NCBI RefSeq assembly: GCF_003217355.1
Contig: NZ_QJTK01000010.1
Coordinates: 53,613 to 117,612, forward strand
Length of the DNA stretch: 64,000 bases
Source of the DNA: Rhodobacter viridis
GTDB taxonomy: Bacteria; Pseudomonadota; Alphaproteobacteria; Rhodobacterales; Rhodobacteraceae
Direction of reading: 5' to 3'
Position numbers and translations under genes: made by a program. This document shows positions 19,901 through 29,533 of this stretch, piece by piece (the stretch's first letter is position 1; every line of letters begins with the position of its first letter). Below the pieces are notes generated by a model. It had not been told where the DNA came from, made no database searches, and was given only the letters and a program-made list of their open reading frames with translations.

Positions 19901-21313
19901 TTACTCCGCCAAAACCCAGGTGTCCTTGACGCCGCCACCCTGCGAGGAGTTCACGACCAGCGATCCCTCCTTCAGCGCGACGCGGGTCAGGCCGCCCGGC
20001 ACCAGTTCGATTTTCTCGCCGACAAGGCAATAGGGCCGCAGATCGACGTGCCGCGGTGCGATGCCTTCCTCGACAAAGGTCGGCGTGGCAGACAGCGCCA
20101 GCGTCGGCTGCGCGATATAGTTTTCCGGATGCGCCTCGATCTTGGCGCGGAACGTCTCGATCTGATCCTTGGTCGATTTCGGCCCGACAAGCATGCCGTA
20201 GCCGCCCGAGCCATGCACCTCTTTCACGACCAGTTCGCCCAGGTTTTCAAGGACATATTTGCATTCGTCGGGCTTGGCGCATTGCCATGTGGGGACGTTG
20301 TTCAAAAGCGGCTCTTCGCCAAGATAGAAGCGTATCATCTCCGGCACAAAGGTATAGACCGCCTTGTCATCGGCCACGCCCGCCCCCGGCGCCGAGCAGA
20401 TCGAGACCCCGCCGGAGCGGTAGACATCCATCAACCCCGGAATGCCCAGCATGGAATCGGGGCGGAAGCAGAGCGGGTCCAGGAAGGCGTCGTCGATGCG
20501 CCGATAGATCACGTCGAGCTTCTTCGGCCCCTCGGTCGTGCGCATCCAGACGAAGCCGCCCTCGACAAACAGATCGGCGCCCTCGACCAGTTCGACACCC
20601 ATCAGATCGGCCAGGAAACTGTGTTCGTAATAGGCGCTGTTGTAGTGACCGGGGGTCAGGATGGCGATCGTCGGCTCGCGTTCGCATTTCGCCGGCGCCA
20701 CCGAGGCGAGCGTGCGGCGCAGCGCATCGGAATAACCATCGACCGGCTCGATGCGGTTTTCGCGAAACAGCTGCGGGAACATCCGCATCATGATTTCGCG
20801 GTTTTCCAGCATGTAGCTGACGCCCGAGGGCGTACGGCAGTTGTCTTCGAGCACGAAGAATTCGTCCGCCCCCGTCCGCACGATGTCGATGCCGACGATA
20901 TGGGAATAGATGCCGCGCGGCGGCGTGAAGCCCGCCACGGCGCGCTCGAAGGCCTCGTTCTGAAACACCATCCGCGCCGGGATCTTGCCCGCGCGGACGA
21001 TCTCGGCGCGGCCGTAAACGTCGAGCAGGAACGCGTTCAGCGCCCGCGCGCGTTGCTTGATGCCACGTTCGAGCTTGCGCCATTCGGCTTGCGTGAAGAC
21101 GCGGGGAAACATGTCGAAGGGGATGAGCCGGTCCGGATCGCCCCCCTCGCCATAGACCGCGAAGGTGATGCCGATGCGGCGGAAAAGCGCCTCTGCCTCG
21201 GCCTGTTTCATTGCGCGCAATGCGGCGGGCATCGCCTTGGTCCAGTCTTCAAGCCGCGCATAGGGCTCGCGGACCTGGCCGCCCTCGTACATTTCGTTGA
21301 AATAAGTCGTCAT
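19901..21313 (-). CDS. Circularly permuted ATP-grasp enzyme of the Anbu operon
   Basis: This 470-residue member of the permuted ATP-grasp family was formerly covered by two domains of unknown function. Visible family marks are RIGITFAVYGEGGDPDRLIPFDMFPRV (in part), IVGIDIVRTGADEF, LEDNCRTPSGVSYMLENR, the glycine-rich KEVHGSGGYGM loop, and DLRPYC near the C-terminus. ATP-grasp enzymes join a carboxylate to an amine through an acyl-phosphate, so a peptide-like ligation is predicted. It is the first gene of the operon, divergent from pepF across a 202-bp gap that must contain the promoter. Confidence 0.92.
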   Translation of the reverse strand: MTTYFNEMYEGGQVREPYARLEDWTKAMPAALRAMKQAEAEALFRRIGITFAVYGEGGDPDRLIPFDMFPRVFTQAEWRKLERGIKQRARALNAFLLDVYGRAEIVRAGKIPARMVFQNEAFERAVAGFTPPRGIYSHIVGIDIVRTGADEFFVLEDNCRTPSGVSYMLENREIMMRMFPQLFRENRIEPVDGYSDALRRTLASVAPAKCEREPTIAILTPGHYNSAYYEHSFLADLMGVELVEGADLFVEGGFVWMRTTEGPKKLDVIYRRIDDAFLDPLCFRPDSMLGIPGLMDVYRSGGVSICSAPGAGVADDKAVYTFVPEMIRFYLGEEPLLNNVPTWQCAKPDECKYVLENLGELVVKEVHGSGGYGMLVGPKSTKDQIETFRAKIEAHPENYIAQPTLALSATPTFVEEGIAPRHVDLRPYCLVGEKIELVPGGLTRVALKEGSLVVNSSQGGGVKDTWVLAE

Positions 21314-21515
21314 GCGTGATTCCCTCGCCCTGATTGAATCCTAGGCAGGGCGCGGAGGAAGCGGAAGCGCTGCAGCACGAAAGAGGCCAGAAAGCGCGAA
21401 AGAGCCGCCCGATCGCTGTGCGTTTGCACAATATTGCAGCAAATCAACGATCCGGACCCGGCTTGCACGGCCCCTGCCCTGCCCCTATCTGTGAACGGAC
21501 ACCAAGGAGAACGCC

Positions 21516-23354
21516 ATGATCCGCCGTTTTTGCGCCCCCGTTTCCGCCGCCCTGTTCGATGCCGCGCCCGCGCAGGGAGGGGCCGGTGACTTCGGCGCCC
21601 TGCCCGACTGGGACCTGAGCGATCTTTACACCGCCCCCGATGCGCCGGAATTCGCCCGCGACATGGCCTGGCTCGAAACCGAATGCGCCGCTTTCGCCCG
21701 CGACTACGAGGGCAAGCTGGCCGCGCTCGATGCGGCCGGAATGGCCGAGTGCATCGCGCGGCACGAAGCGATCGAGACCACGGCCGGGCGGATCATGTCC
21801 TATGCGGGGCTGCGCTATTATCAGAACACGGTCGATGGCGAGCGCGCCAAGTTCATGTCCGATGCGGGCGACAAGATCACCACCTTCACCACGCCGCTGG
21901 TCTTCTTCAGCCTCGAATTCAACCGGATCGAGGATGCGCAGTACGAGGCCGTCTTTGCCGATCCGCGCGTCGCCCGCTTCAAGCCGGTCTTCGACCGGAT
22001 GCGGGCGATGAAGCCCTATCAGCTCTCGGACGAGCTGGAAAAGTTTCTGCACGATCAGTCCGTTGTCGGCGCGGCTGCGTGGAACCGGCTGTTTGACGAA
22101 ACCACCGCGGCGCTGGAATTCACCGTCGCGGGCGAGACGCTCAGCCTTGAAGCCACGACGACGCTGATGAGCGATCATGACCGGGGCAAGCGCGAGGCCG
22201 CGGCGCGTGAACTCGCCCGGGTCTTTGGCGAGAACGTCAAGCTCTTTGCCCGCGTGCACAACACGCTCGCGAAGGAAAAGGAAATCGAGGATCGCTGGCG
22301 CAAGATGCCGACGCCGCAGCTGGGGCGGCACCTGTCGAACCATGTCGAGCCCGAGGTGGTCGAGGCGCTGCGCAATGCGGTCGTCGCCGCCTATCCGCGG
22401 CTCTCGCATCGCTATTATGCGCTGAAGGCGAAATGGCTGGGGCTGGAGAAGCTGCAGGTCTGGGACCGCAACGCCCCCCTGCCGACCGAGACCCCGCGCA
22501 AGATCCTCTGGGACGAGGCGAAGGCGACGGTTCTGGGCGCCTATGGGGCCTTTTCGCCGCGCATGGCCGAGATCGCGCAGCCGTTCTTTGACAAAGGCTG
22601 GATCGACGCCGGGGTGAAGCCGGGCAAGGCGCCGGGGGCTTTCGCGCATCCGACCGTCACCACCGTGCACCCCTATGTGATGCTGAACTACCTTGGCAAA
22701 CCGCGCGACGTGATGACCTTGGCGCATGAACTGGGCCACGGTGTGCATCAGGTGCTGGCGGCGGGTCAGGGTCCGATGCTCTCGGATACCCCCCTGACGC
22801 TTGCCGAAACGGCTTCGGTCTTTGGCGAGATGCTGACCTTCCGCGCGCTGCTCGATGCCGCCAAGACCCCCGCCGAGCGCAAGCAACTGCTCGCGGGCAA
22901 GGTCGAGGACATGATCAACACCGTCGTGCGGCAGATCGCGTTTTACGATTTCGAATGCAAGCTACATGCCGCGCGTGCGACGGGCGAGCTGACGCCCGAG
23001 GATATCAACGCACTCTGGATGTCGGTGCAGGCCGAAAGCCTTGGCCCGGTGTTCGAATTCATGCCGGGCTACGAGACCTTCTGGACCTATATCCCGCATT
23101 TCGTGCATTCGCCGTTCTACGTCTATGCCTATGCCTTCGGCGACGGGCTGGTGAATGCGCTTTACGCGACCTATGCGGCCGGCCTGCCCGACTTCCAGAC
23201 GAAGTATTTCGAGATGCTGGAAGCGGGCGGCTCGAAGCACCACAAGGATCTGCTGGCCCCCTTTGGTCTGGATGCCTCGGACCCGGCGTTCTGGGACAAG
23301 GGTCTGAGCATGATCGCTGGCTTCATCGACGAGCTGGAGGCGATGGAAGCCTGA
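21516..23354 (+). CDS. pepF: M3 family oligoendopeptidase F
   Basis: This 612-residue zinc metallopeptidase has the HExxH motif in LAHELGHGVHQ (H404, E405, H408) and the downstream glutamate region ETASVFGEMLTF that completes the zinc site. M3 oligoendopeptidases are cytoplasmic and cut short peptides. No signal peptide is visible. The gene is divergent from the Anbu operon and is followed 64 bp later by a membrane-anchored dipeptidase on the same strand, so peptide breakdown may be a theme of this segment. Confidence 0.94.
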   Translation: MIRRFCAPVSAALFDAAPAQGGAGDFGALPDWDLSDLYTAPDAPEFARDMAWLETECAAFARDYEGKLAALDAAGMAECIARHEAIETTAGRIMSYAGLRYYQNTVDGERAKFMSDAGDKITTFTTPLVFFSLEFNRIEDAQYEAVFADPRVARFKPVFDRMRAMKPYQLSDELEKFLHDQSVVGAAAWNRLFDETTAALEFTVAGETLSLEATTTLMSDHDRGKREAAARELARVFGENVKLFARVHNTLAKEKEIEDRWRKMPTPQLGRHLSNHVEPEVVEALRNAVVAAYPRLSHRYYALKAKWLGLEKLQVWDRNAPLPTETPRKILWDEAKATVLGAYGAFSPRMAEIAQPFFDKGWIDAGVKPGKAPGAFAHPTVTTVHPYVMLNYLGKPRDVMTLAHELGHGVHQVLAAGQGPMLSDTPLTLAETASVFGEMLTFRALLDAAKTPAERKQLLAGKVEDMINTVVRQIAFYDFECKLHAARATGELTPEDINALWMSVQAESLGPVFEFMPGYETFWTYIPHFVHSPFYVYAYAFGDGLVNALYATYAAGLPDFQTKYFEMLEAGGSKHHKDLLAPFGLDASDPAFWDKGLSMIAGFIDELEAMEA

Positions 23355-23418
23355 CCCCACGTCCGAGCTTTGCGCCTGCGCCCGGCCCTGCTAGCCTTCT
23401 CGAAACGGGAGGGATCGC

Positions 23419-24594
23419 ATGGGCTGGGGCAAACGCATCGCAATGGGGCTTGGCGGGGCCGTCATCCTGGCGGCGGGGGCGTTCTTCGCCTTCGCCCCCG
23501 GGATCGTCGAAAAGGGACAAAACCGGGTCGTGCCGCATGATCCCTGGCCGGTCTCGGAGCGCGCGGCGGCGCTGCACAAGACGCTCACCATCGGCGATTG
23601 GCATTCCGATGCGCTCTTGTGGGACCGCGATCTGCTGACGCGCTCGGACCGCGGCCATGTCGATCTGCCGCGGCTGCGGGCAGGCAATGTGGCGGTGCAG
23701 GTCTTCACCACGGTGACGAAAACCCCCGCCGGGATGAATTACGAGCATAACGCCGCGGGGGCGCGGGACAACATCACGTTGCTGGTCTTCGGGCAACTGC
23801 GGCCGGTGCAGACCTGGTTCAGCCTGACCGAGCGCGCGCTGGATCAGGCGGCACGGCTGGCCGCGATGGCCGACAAGGCGCCCGATCAACTGGTGGTCGT
23901 GCGCAGTGTGGCCGATCTCGACCGCGTGCTGGCGGCGCGGGCCAAGGGAGCCGAGACCGTGGCCGGGCTCCTTGGCGCCGAGGGCGGCCATGCGCTCGAA
24001 GGCGAGATCGAAAATCTGGATCGGCTCTATGATGCCGGGTTCCGGCTGATCGGGCTGACGCATTTCTTCGACAACGAACTTGGCGGCTCGCTGCATGGCG
24101 AGGACGACGCCGGGCTGACGCCTTTCGGGCGGCAGGTGGTCGCGGCGATGGTGCAAAAGCATATGGTGATCGACCTCGCCCATGCCTCGGAACAGATGGC
24201 AAAGGACGTTCTGGCGATGGAGGGCACGCGCCCGATCGTCAGCCATGGCGGTATTCACGGGGTCTGCCCGGTGAAGCGCAACTTCCCGGATGCGCTGATG
24301 CAGGAGATTGCCGCGAAGGGCGGTGTGATCGGCATCGGCGACTGGGCCGAGGTGACCTGCGATGCGACGCCCGCGGGCGTGGCAAGGTCGATCGCCGCCG
24401 CCGTGGCGCTTGTGGGCGAGGATCACGTCGCGCTCGGCTCGGATTTCGACGGCGCGGTGGAAACGCAATTCGACAGCGCGGAGCTTGCCGCGCTGACGCA
24501 GGCGCTCATCGATGCCGGGCTGAGCGAGCCGACGATCGCCAAGGTGATGGGCGGCAACATGGTGCGCGTCCTGCGCGAAACCCTGCCGCAATAG
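23419..24594 (+). CDS. Membrane dipeptidase, M19 (renal dipeptidase) family
   Basis: This 391-residue protein has an N-terminal hydrophobic anchor or signal (MGLGGAVILAAGAFFAFAPG), so it acts on the periplasmic side. The M19 metal site is visible: IGDWHSDALLWDR supplies the first His and Asp, AEGGHALEG the bridging Glu, and GLTHFFDNELGG and PIVSHGGIHGVCP later ligands and substrate residues. The closing HVALGSDFDGAVE is the conserved DFDG motif. Known members hydrolyse dipeptides, including ones with D-residues. It follows pepF and ends at a large palindrome. Confidence 0.92.
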   Translation: MGWGKRIAMGLGGAVILAAGAFFAFAPGIVEKGQNRVVPHDPWPVSERAAALHKTLTIGDWHSDALLWDRDLLTRSDRGHVDLPRLRAGNVAVQVFTTVTKTPAGMNYEHNAAGARDNITLLVFGQLRPVQTWFSLTERALDQAARLAAMADKAPDQLVVVRSVADLDRVLAARAKGAETVAGLLGAEGGHALEGEIENLDRLYDAGFRLIGLTHFFDNELGGSLHGEDDAGLTPFGRQVVAAMVQKHMVIDLAHASEQMAKDVLAMEGTRPIVSHGGIHGVCPVKRNFPDALMQEIAAKGGVIGIGDWAEVTCDATPAGVARSIAAAVALVGEDHVALGSDFDGAVETQFDSAELAALTQALIDAGLSEPTIAKVMGGNMVRVLRETLPQ

Positions 24595-24663
24595 GCACAA
24601 GAGGATTTCGCCGCGCTGTCGCGCGGCGACCCGCCGGGGGCTTTGCCCCCGGACCCCCAAGAT

Positions 24664-24748
24664 GCGTATTTTGCCAAGGAAAACCGATCTCGTTTTCGTC
24701 CGACACCGGATCGCTTCCCCGCGCCCAGTTTTCCTTGGCAAAATACGC
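24664..24748. repeat. Large palindromic intergenic element, copy A
   Basis: A perfect 21-bp inverted repeat pairs positions 24664-24684 with 24728-24748 around a 43-base loop. It is flanked by GC hairpins (for example around 24633-24652 and 24757-24775). The core GCGTATTTTGCCAAGG is shared with three other copies in this window. It lies between two convergent genes. T-runs on both sides of the arms make a bidirectional terminator plausible. Confidence 0.8.
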
Positions 24749-24816
24749 CGGGGGGTGCGGGGGGCGGAGCCCCCCGTGGGTCGCCCCGGCTTGCCGGGGC
24801 GAAAGCCCCTCGTTGT

Positions 24817-25632
24817 TCAGTCCCAGAGACTTTCGACTTCGAACCGGGTCAGCCGGGGATGGGCCGGAGGGCCGAGTTCGGCCAAGCTCGCGATCTGCGG
24901 AAATTGCGCCTCGAAGAGCGAGAGCATGCGCGGATCGATCATCCGCTCCACGCCCTCTCCGGGGTGAAACGCCTCGACCTCGAGCCCGGCCACCCGGATC
25001 GAGCCGTGGTGTTCCAGAACCGCGTGATAGACCGTGACCGGCGTCGAGGGGGTGACCTCGATCACGCTGATCCCGTCGATGAAGGCGCGCGCGGGCACAT
25101 AGGCCGCTTCCAGCCCCGACACCCGGCGCAGTCGCGGATCGCGCAGGCAAAGCCGCGCCCGCGGGCCGAGCACCACATCAAGCAACGGTCGCCCCGCCCC
25201 GAAGGCCTCGGCGGTGATCCGGGTCAGGCTGACCTGTTCCTCCAGATCGCGGCCGTTTTCGGCGCCGGGATAGATCACCATCGAGCCGATCCAGGTCACC
25301 CGCTCCGACCGGCCCTCGGCGGTCAGGACGCGCTGGCCGGGCAGAAGATCCTCGACCGCAACCGGCCCGTCTTCGGTCAGGATCACCGAGCCCCGCGCAA
25401 GCGCCGAGAAGGCTTCCTCGAAAAGCGGCGTGGCGGGCGCAAGGCGCGTGCTGTCCATGATCGTGCCGTCCGGCGTCAACCAGCAGGCCTCGTAACGCCG
25501 GGTGAGCGGCATCGCCCGCAGGCTTTTCGCCACCGGAACGGGCGGCTTGCGCGCGGGAACCCCGGCGGGATGGTCGCTGCGGACGACGGGCAGCACAGAC
25601 TGCCCGGCCCCGAGCCGGTGGGTAATCGACAT
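24817..25632 (-). CDS. Hint-domain (hedgehog/intein-type) protein
   Basis: This 271-residue protein has the start of a Hint_2-type domain near the middle: ALARGSVILTEDGPVAVEDL, then LPGQRVLTAEG and VTWIGS. This pattern is common in secreted Rhodobacteraceae proteins, often next to RTX repeats. The expected nucleophilic Cys or Ser position of an autoprocessing Hint domain reads Ser in RGSVILTEDG. The usual C-terminal His-Asn junction is not obvious, so self-splicing activity is doubtful. ATG 25632 follows GGAAGG with good spacing and was preferred over the upstream ATG 25674. It is monocistronic, converging on the dipeptidase gene. Confidence 0.82.
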   Translation of the reverse strand: MSITHRLGAGQSVLPVVRSDHPAGVPARKPPVPVAKSLRAMPLTRRYEACWLTPDGTIMDSTRLAPATPLFEEAFSALARGSVILTEDGPVAVEDLLPGQRVLTAEGRSERVTWIGSMVIYPGAENGRDLEEQVSLTRITAEAFGAGRPLLDVVLGPRARLCLRDPRLRRVSGLEAAYVPARAFIDGISVIEVTPSTPVTVYHAVLEHHGSIRVAGLEVEAFHPGEGVERMIDPRMLSLFEAQFPQIASLAELGPPAHPRLTRFEVESLWD

Positions 25633-25947
25633 GGCACAGCCTTCCGGTCTGGTCACATCTGCGACGGCCCCCACCGAATGCAGAAAGACCCCGACAGATT
25701 GCCCAACCGGTCAGCGCGCGTCAAATTTCGTGAAGAATTGCTGAACGCCGGAAACCCAATCCGGCTTCGTGCGGCGCAACTTGGGGCGGATCGGGCAACA
25801 GTGCCCAGATTCCGCCGCAATTGGTTCGAATCACCCGGTCCTTGGCCGGGGGTGGCAGCCCCCGGCCCTTGCAGACCAACGGGCCCCACACCCGAAAGGT
25901 GCATGACCCGCCCCCGGATGGGGGTCAGACAAGATTTGGGGACATTC
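25633..25947. other. Intergenic region without a recognised gene
   Basis: This 315-bp region carries the upstream sequence of the Hint gene and several GC-rich short inverted repeats around 25840-25905, for example the CCGGGGG/CCCCCGG pair near 25846-25866. A GGTTCGAATC string at 25825 looks like a tRNA T-loop, but no acceptor or anticodon arms can be built around it. I see no coding potential. Confidence 0.4.
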
Positions 25948-26118
25948 TCAGCAGGCCGCGACCGACGGACGCTTCACAGGGGCTTGCGCCACCGATCCCT
26001 TGCGCCGTGCCAGCATCTCGGCCCGATGGGCCCCACGTTGCCACGGCATCGCCACAGTGGTCTTGGCGGCGCCCTCAAGAGCCGTCTTCATCCAGCGCGG
26101 CGTTGATTTCAGGGTCAT
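25948..26118 (-). CDS. Small basic protein of unknown function (56 residues)
   Basis: The frame starts MTLKSTPRWMKTALEGAAKT and ends KRPSVAAC. It is strongly basic and Ala-rich, with no membrane segment. ATG 26118 follows AGGAGAGCAG at ideal spacing, which is the best evidence that it is real. I recall similar short proteins in other Rhodobacteraceae but know no function. The 26119-26341 upstream stretch is somewhat AT-richer and probably holds its promoter. Confidence 0.65.
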   Translation of the reverse strand: MTLKSTPRWMKTALEGAAKTTVAMPWQRGAHRAEMLARRKGSVAQAPVKRPSVAAC

Positions 26119-26341
26119 TCTGCTCTCCTGCGGTTTCGGGACCGACGCGTGACGTCGCCCGGTTGTTTCCTTTTCCCCCCGCAATACGGCAGCGATTTGG
26201 CACCAAGGGTGCATTCCTGCGCCGCCGACGGGCGGAATTGTGGCACCGATTGTTGCGCAGGAGCAGAAAAGAAAGGGTTAACGCCCCTTTCAGCACGGAT
26301 TTCGCCACAATCCGGGTCAGCCTATGGCCGAAGCTACAGGA

Positions 26342-27103
26342 TCAGAGACGAATCGCCGAGATCAGGCGACCGTAATCGGCCTCGCCCGCATGGGTGGTGC
26401 GGCGGAAGGAATAGAACCGCGCGGGGTCGGAATAGGTGCAATGGCGCGTCCATTCCGCATGGCCGACGCCCGCCGCGCGCAGCCGCGCAAGCCCATAGGC
26501 CGGCAGGTCGAACATCGGCTTGCCCGCGGGCCCGCCAGCGAAGAAGCGTGCCGCCTGCGGATCGTCGATCAGGAAATTCTCCATGAAGTCATGCCCGACC
26601 TCATAGGCGCGCTGCGAGATGCAGGGCCCGATCACCGCGGTGATCCGCGCGCGTTCTGCCCCCAGCCCCTCCATCGCGTCGAGCGTCGCCTCGAGCACGC
26701 CGTCATGGCTGCCGCGCCAGCCCGCATGCGCCGCGCCCACCACCCCGGCCGCCACATCGGCAAAGAGCACCGGCTGGCAATCCGCCGTCAGCACGCTCAG
26801 CACCAGCCCCGGCCGCTTCGTCACCAGCGCATCGGCGCGCAGGATCTGGGCGGGAACCTCGTGCACCACCAGCACATCGGCGGAATGGATCTGATTGACC
26901 CCCACCAGCGCCGCGGGCGCCACCCCCATCGCCGTCGCCACGCGCGACCGGTTCAGCGCCACCGCCTCGGTCTGATCCGAGGAGCCGTGGCCGCAGTTCA
27001 GCCCCGAGAAGATACCGGAGGACGCCCCGCCCTTTCGGGTGAAGAAACCGTGCTTCACATCCTTGAGGGCGGGCGAGGTCAGGATTTCGAGCGTCGTGGG
27101 CAT
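26342..27103 (-). CDS. pgeF: Peptidoglycan editing factor PgeF (YfiH/LACC1 family)
   Basis: This 253-residue protein has the family metal or nucleophile residues: NQIHSADV, LTADCQPVLF and AAHAGWRG. Members were long labelled polyphenol oxidase or laccase. Later work describes a purine nucleoside phosphorylase-like fold, and in E. coli a role in removing wrong amino acids from peptidoglycan precursors. It lies 3 bases downstream of midA, which itself overlaps lgt, so lgt-midA-pgeF form an operon. Confidence 0.92.
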   Translation of the reverse strand: MPTTLEILTSPALKDVKHGFFTRKGGASSGIFSGLNCGHGSSDQTEAVALNRSRVATAMGVAPAALVGVNQIHSADVLVVHEVPAQILRADALVTKRPGLVLSVLTADCQPVLFADVAAGVVGAAHAGWRGSHDGVLEATLDAMEGLGAERARITAVIGPCISQRAYEVGHDFMENFLIDDPQAARFFAGGPAGKPMFDLPAYGLARLRAAGVGHAEWTRHCTYSDPARFYSFRRTTHAGEADYGRLISAIRL

Positions 27104-27106
27104 GGA

Positions 27107-28177
27107 TCAAACATCAAAGCCCGGAGGCACCGGGGCGGTTACGGGGAAAATGGCAAGACTTTGGAACACCTGACCCATTTCTTCGGGATGGGTCAAGCGT
27201 CGATGCGCGGCGACATGGGCCTGACGTGCCGCGCCCGAGAGCTTCGCCGCCAGCGCCTCGGCCCTGGCGGTGATGCCGAGCCGCTCCAGCAGCACGCCCT
27301 GCGGGGTCATCGCCGAGGCCTGCGCGCCCGCGGCACGGGCGGCCTCGGCCAGCGGTTCGAAGGCGACATGGGCGGTCAGATCGGCCTCGCCCGGGGTGGC
27401 GAAAGGGTCGCAATAGCTATGCGCCTTGACCGCCTGAAAGGTGTCGCCCAGGCTGCGCCAGTGGCCGTAGTCGATGACGAGTGCGACGCCGCCATGGGTC
27501 GCGATGCGGCGGGCGATCTCGGCCATGATCGGCGCGGCGGCGGGACAGGTTTCGACCACATCGCCCGGTTTCGTGTCGGCCAGCCGAGGTTCGAGCGCGG
27601 CAAAGCGGCTGGGCGGGGCAAGGCCGGGCACGAGGCTGCAGCCCTGCAGACCCACCTGACGCTCGGCCCAGCCCGCCTCGGTGCGCTGGAATTGCCGGAT
27701 CGGCAGGGCATCGAAGAACTCGTTCGCGAGCAGGAAAAGCGGCGCCTCGGGCAGGGTCGCGATGCTGTCGTGCCAGGTGACGGCATGGCCCCGCAGGGTC
27801 TCGCGCTGCACCGCGCGCAGGGTGGGCGAGGCCTCGATCAGATGCAGCTGCGCCGCCTCTGCCATGCCGGGTACGCGGGCGAGGACGCGCGCCACATCGG
27901 CGGACAGCGTGCCCCGGCCCGGCCCGATCTCGGCCAATGTGAAAGGCGCGGGGCGGCCCTGATCGAGCCAGACCTGCGCCAGACACAGGCCCAGCATCTC
28001 GCCGAACATCTGGGAAATTTCCGGTGCGGTGATGAAATCGCCTGCGCGGCCAAAGGGATCGCGGGTGGCGTAATAGCCATGCGCGGGATGCAGCAGGCAG
28101 TCTGCCATATAGGCATCAAGCCCGATCGGCCCCTCGGCCGCGATGCGGGCTGCGAGACGCCGCGCGAGCGGGGTCAC
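27107..28177 (-). CDS. Class I SAM-dependent methyltransferase, MidA/NDUFAF7 family
   Basis: This 356-residue protein has [20 protein letters not shown] at its start, [18 protein letters not shown], the SAM-binding [11 protein letters not shown] and later [15 protein letters not shown]. This is the NDUFAF7/MidA family. The mitochondrial homologue methylates an arginine of a complex I subunit, so an early complex I assembly role is a reasonable guess. The start is GTG 28177, overlapping the lgt stop codon (GTGA). The much longer open frame upstream lies inside lgt and is not used. Confidence 0.9.
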   Translation of the reverse strand: MTPLARRLAARIAAEGPIGLDAYMADCLLHPAHGYYATRDPFGRAGDFITAPEISQMFGEMLGLCLAQVWLDQGRPAPFTLAEIGPGRGTLSADVARVLARVPGMAEAAQLHLIEASPTLRAVQRETLRGHAVTWHDSIATLPEAPLFLLANEFFDALPIRQFQRTEAGWAERQVGLQGCSLVPGLAPPSRFAALEPRLADTKPGDVVETCPAAAPIMAEIARRIATHGGVALVIDYGHWRSLGDTFQAVKAHSYCDPFATPGEADLTAHVAFEPLAEAARAAGAQASAMTPQGVLLERLGITARAEALAAKLSGAARQAHVAAHRRLTHPEEMGQVFQSLAIFPVTAPVPPGFDV

Positions 28178-29058
28178 TTTGCCCCCCGCATCCGGGCGTA
28201 AAGGATGAGCGCGCCCCCAAGCAGGATCATCGGCACCGAGAGCGCCTGCCCCATGGTGATGCCAAGGTCGCCCAGAAAGAAGGCGTAGCCCATCGGGTTG
28301 ACGTCGGTGGCGAATTGCGCATCGGGCTGGCGGAACAGCTCGACGAAGGCGCGGGCGAGCCCGTAGCCGATCAGGAACACCCCCATCAGCAGCCCCGGCT
28401 TGCGCAGCGCGCCCCGCGCGAAAAGCCACCACAGAATGGCGCCCAAGAGCAGCCCCTCGAGCCCGGCTTCGTAAAGCTGCGAGGGGTGGCGGGCGCAGCT
28501 GTCATCGACCTGCCCGGCCCAGCCGTTGCAGATCTGTGCCGCATCGACCGGGAAGATCACGCCCCAGGGCATGTCGGTCGGCCGCCCCCAGAGCTCGGGC
28601 TTGATGAAATTCGCCAGACGCCCGAGGAAGAGCCCGATCGGCGCGACAAGGGCAAAGGCATCGCCCACCGGCAGGGGCGCGATGCCACGCCGATGGCAAA
28701 ATGCGAGCCCGGCGATCACGACGCCCGCAAAGCCGCCGTGGAAGGACATGCCGCCCTCCCAGACGCGGACGATCGCGAGCGGGTCCTCTAGATAGGTGCC
28801 CGGATCGTAAAACAGCACAAAGCCCAGCCGCCCGCCCAGAATGACGCCAAGGATCACCCAGGTCAGCAGATCCTCGACCGCTTCGGGCGCCATCGGCGCG
28901 CGTTTGCCCCAGAGCTTCGGGCGCCGCATCAGCGCGACGACGATGCGCCAGCCCGCCAAAAGCCCCGCGATATAGGCCAGCGCATACCAGCGGATCGGCC
29001 AGTCGACGAACGGGATTTCGAAGGCATCGGGGGAGATTTCGGGGAAAGGCAGGGCCAT
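28174..29058 (-). CDS. lgt: Prolipoprotein diacylglyceryl transferase
   Basis: This 294-residue polytopic inner-membrane enzyme transfers diacylglycerol from phosphatidylglycerol to the lipobox cysteine of prolipoproteins, the first step of lipoprotein maturation. The family motif is seen as [20 protein letters not shown], and [13 protein letters not shown] contains the conserved histidine region. About seven hydrophobic segments are present. It is the first gene of the lgt-midA-pgeF operon and is divergent from ubiK. Confidence 0.94.
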   Translation of the reverse strand: MALPFPEISPDAFEIPFVDWPIRWYALAYIAGLLAGWRIVVALMRRPKLWGKRAPMAPEAVEDLLTWVILGVILGGRLGFVLFYDPGTYLEDPLAIVRVWEGGMSFHGGFAGVVIAGLAFCHRRGIAPLPVGDAFALVAPIGLFLGRLANFIKPELWGRPTDMPWGVIFPVDAAQICNGWAGQVDDSCARHPSQLYEAGLEGLLLGAILWWLFARGALRKPGLLMGVFLIGYGLARAFVELFRQPDAQFATDVNPMGYAFFLGDLGITMGQALSVPMILLGGALILYARMRGAK

Positions 29059-29194
29059 GGCATCCTCGGGGCTTCAGCGCCGCCACTTGGCCCTTGCGCT
29101 GCGGCGAAGTCAACCTTGTCTCGGCGGGCTTCGCAGCCCATATAGGGCGCAAGCGGGGCCGCGGCGGCGGCCCGCATTGCAGAAGGTGAAGACG

Positions 29195-29434
29195 ATGCAA
29201 GCTCCGAACAAACTCTTCGACGAGATGTCGAAGCTGATGACCAATGCGATGGGCGTGGCGCAGGGCGCCAAGACCGAGGCGGAAACGGCGATGAAAAGCT
29301 GGATGGACCGCTGGATGGCCGACCGCGATTTCGTCACCCGCGAGGAATTCGACGCGGTGAAGGCGATGGCCACCAAGGCCCGCGAAGAAAACGAGGCGCT
29401 GAAGGCGCGTCTTGATGCGCTGGAAGCCAAGTAA
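29195..29434 (+). CDS. ubiK: UbiK-type accessory factor (BMFP/YqiC family)
   Basis: This 79-residue protein is an amphipathic helix followed by a coiled-coil: KLFDEMSKLMTNAMGVAQGAK, then MDRWMADRDFVTREEFD and a heptad-rich end. This is the layout of BMFP proteins, which in Enterobacteria help ubiquinone synthesis at the membrane. ATG 29195 follows GAAGGTG. The longer frame from 29057 would run through the lgt promoter region and is unlikely. Confidence 0.85.
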   Translation: MQAPNKLFDEMSKLMTNAMGVAQGAKTEAETAMKSWMDRWMADRDFVTREEFDAVKAMATKAREENEALKARLDALEAK

Positions 29435-29441
29435 GCTTTCG

Positions 29442-29527
29442 GCTTTTTCTTGGGAAAAATACGCCCGCCGGAGGCAACCGCCTTCGGCGTTGGCATTTCA
29501 AGGGCGTATTTGCGCCAAGAAAAAACG
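29442..29527. repeat. Large palindromic intergenic element, copy D
   Basis: Imperfect arms 29442-29466 and 29502-29527 share GGGCGTATTT plus CCAAGAAAAA in inverted orientation, with 35 bases between them. It is the same type as the copies at 24664, 32967 and 40044 and likewise separates two convergent genes. The flanking A and T runs make it a plausible bidirectional terminator. Confidence 0.7.
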
Positions 29528-29533
29528 CAGGCT

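Noticed and set aside
25780..25880. Possible tRNA around a GGTTCGAATC string
   Set aside because: No acceptor stem, anticodon arm or matching T-stem can be formed around it.
27107..28432. Longer MidA protein starting at 28432
   Set aside because: The extension lies inside lgt in another frame; the GTG at 28177 overlapping the lgt stop codon is the natural start.
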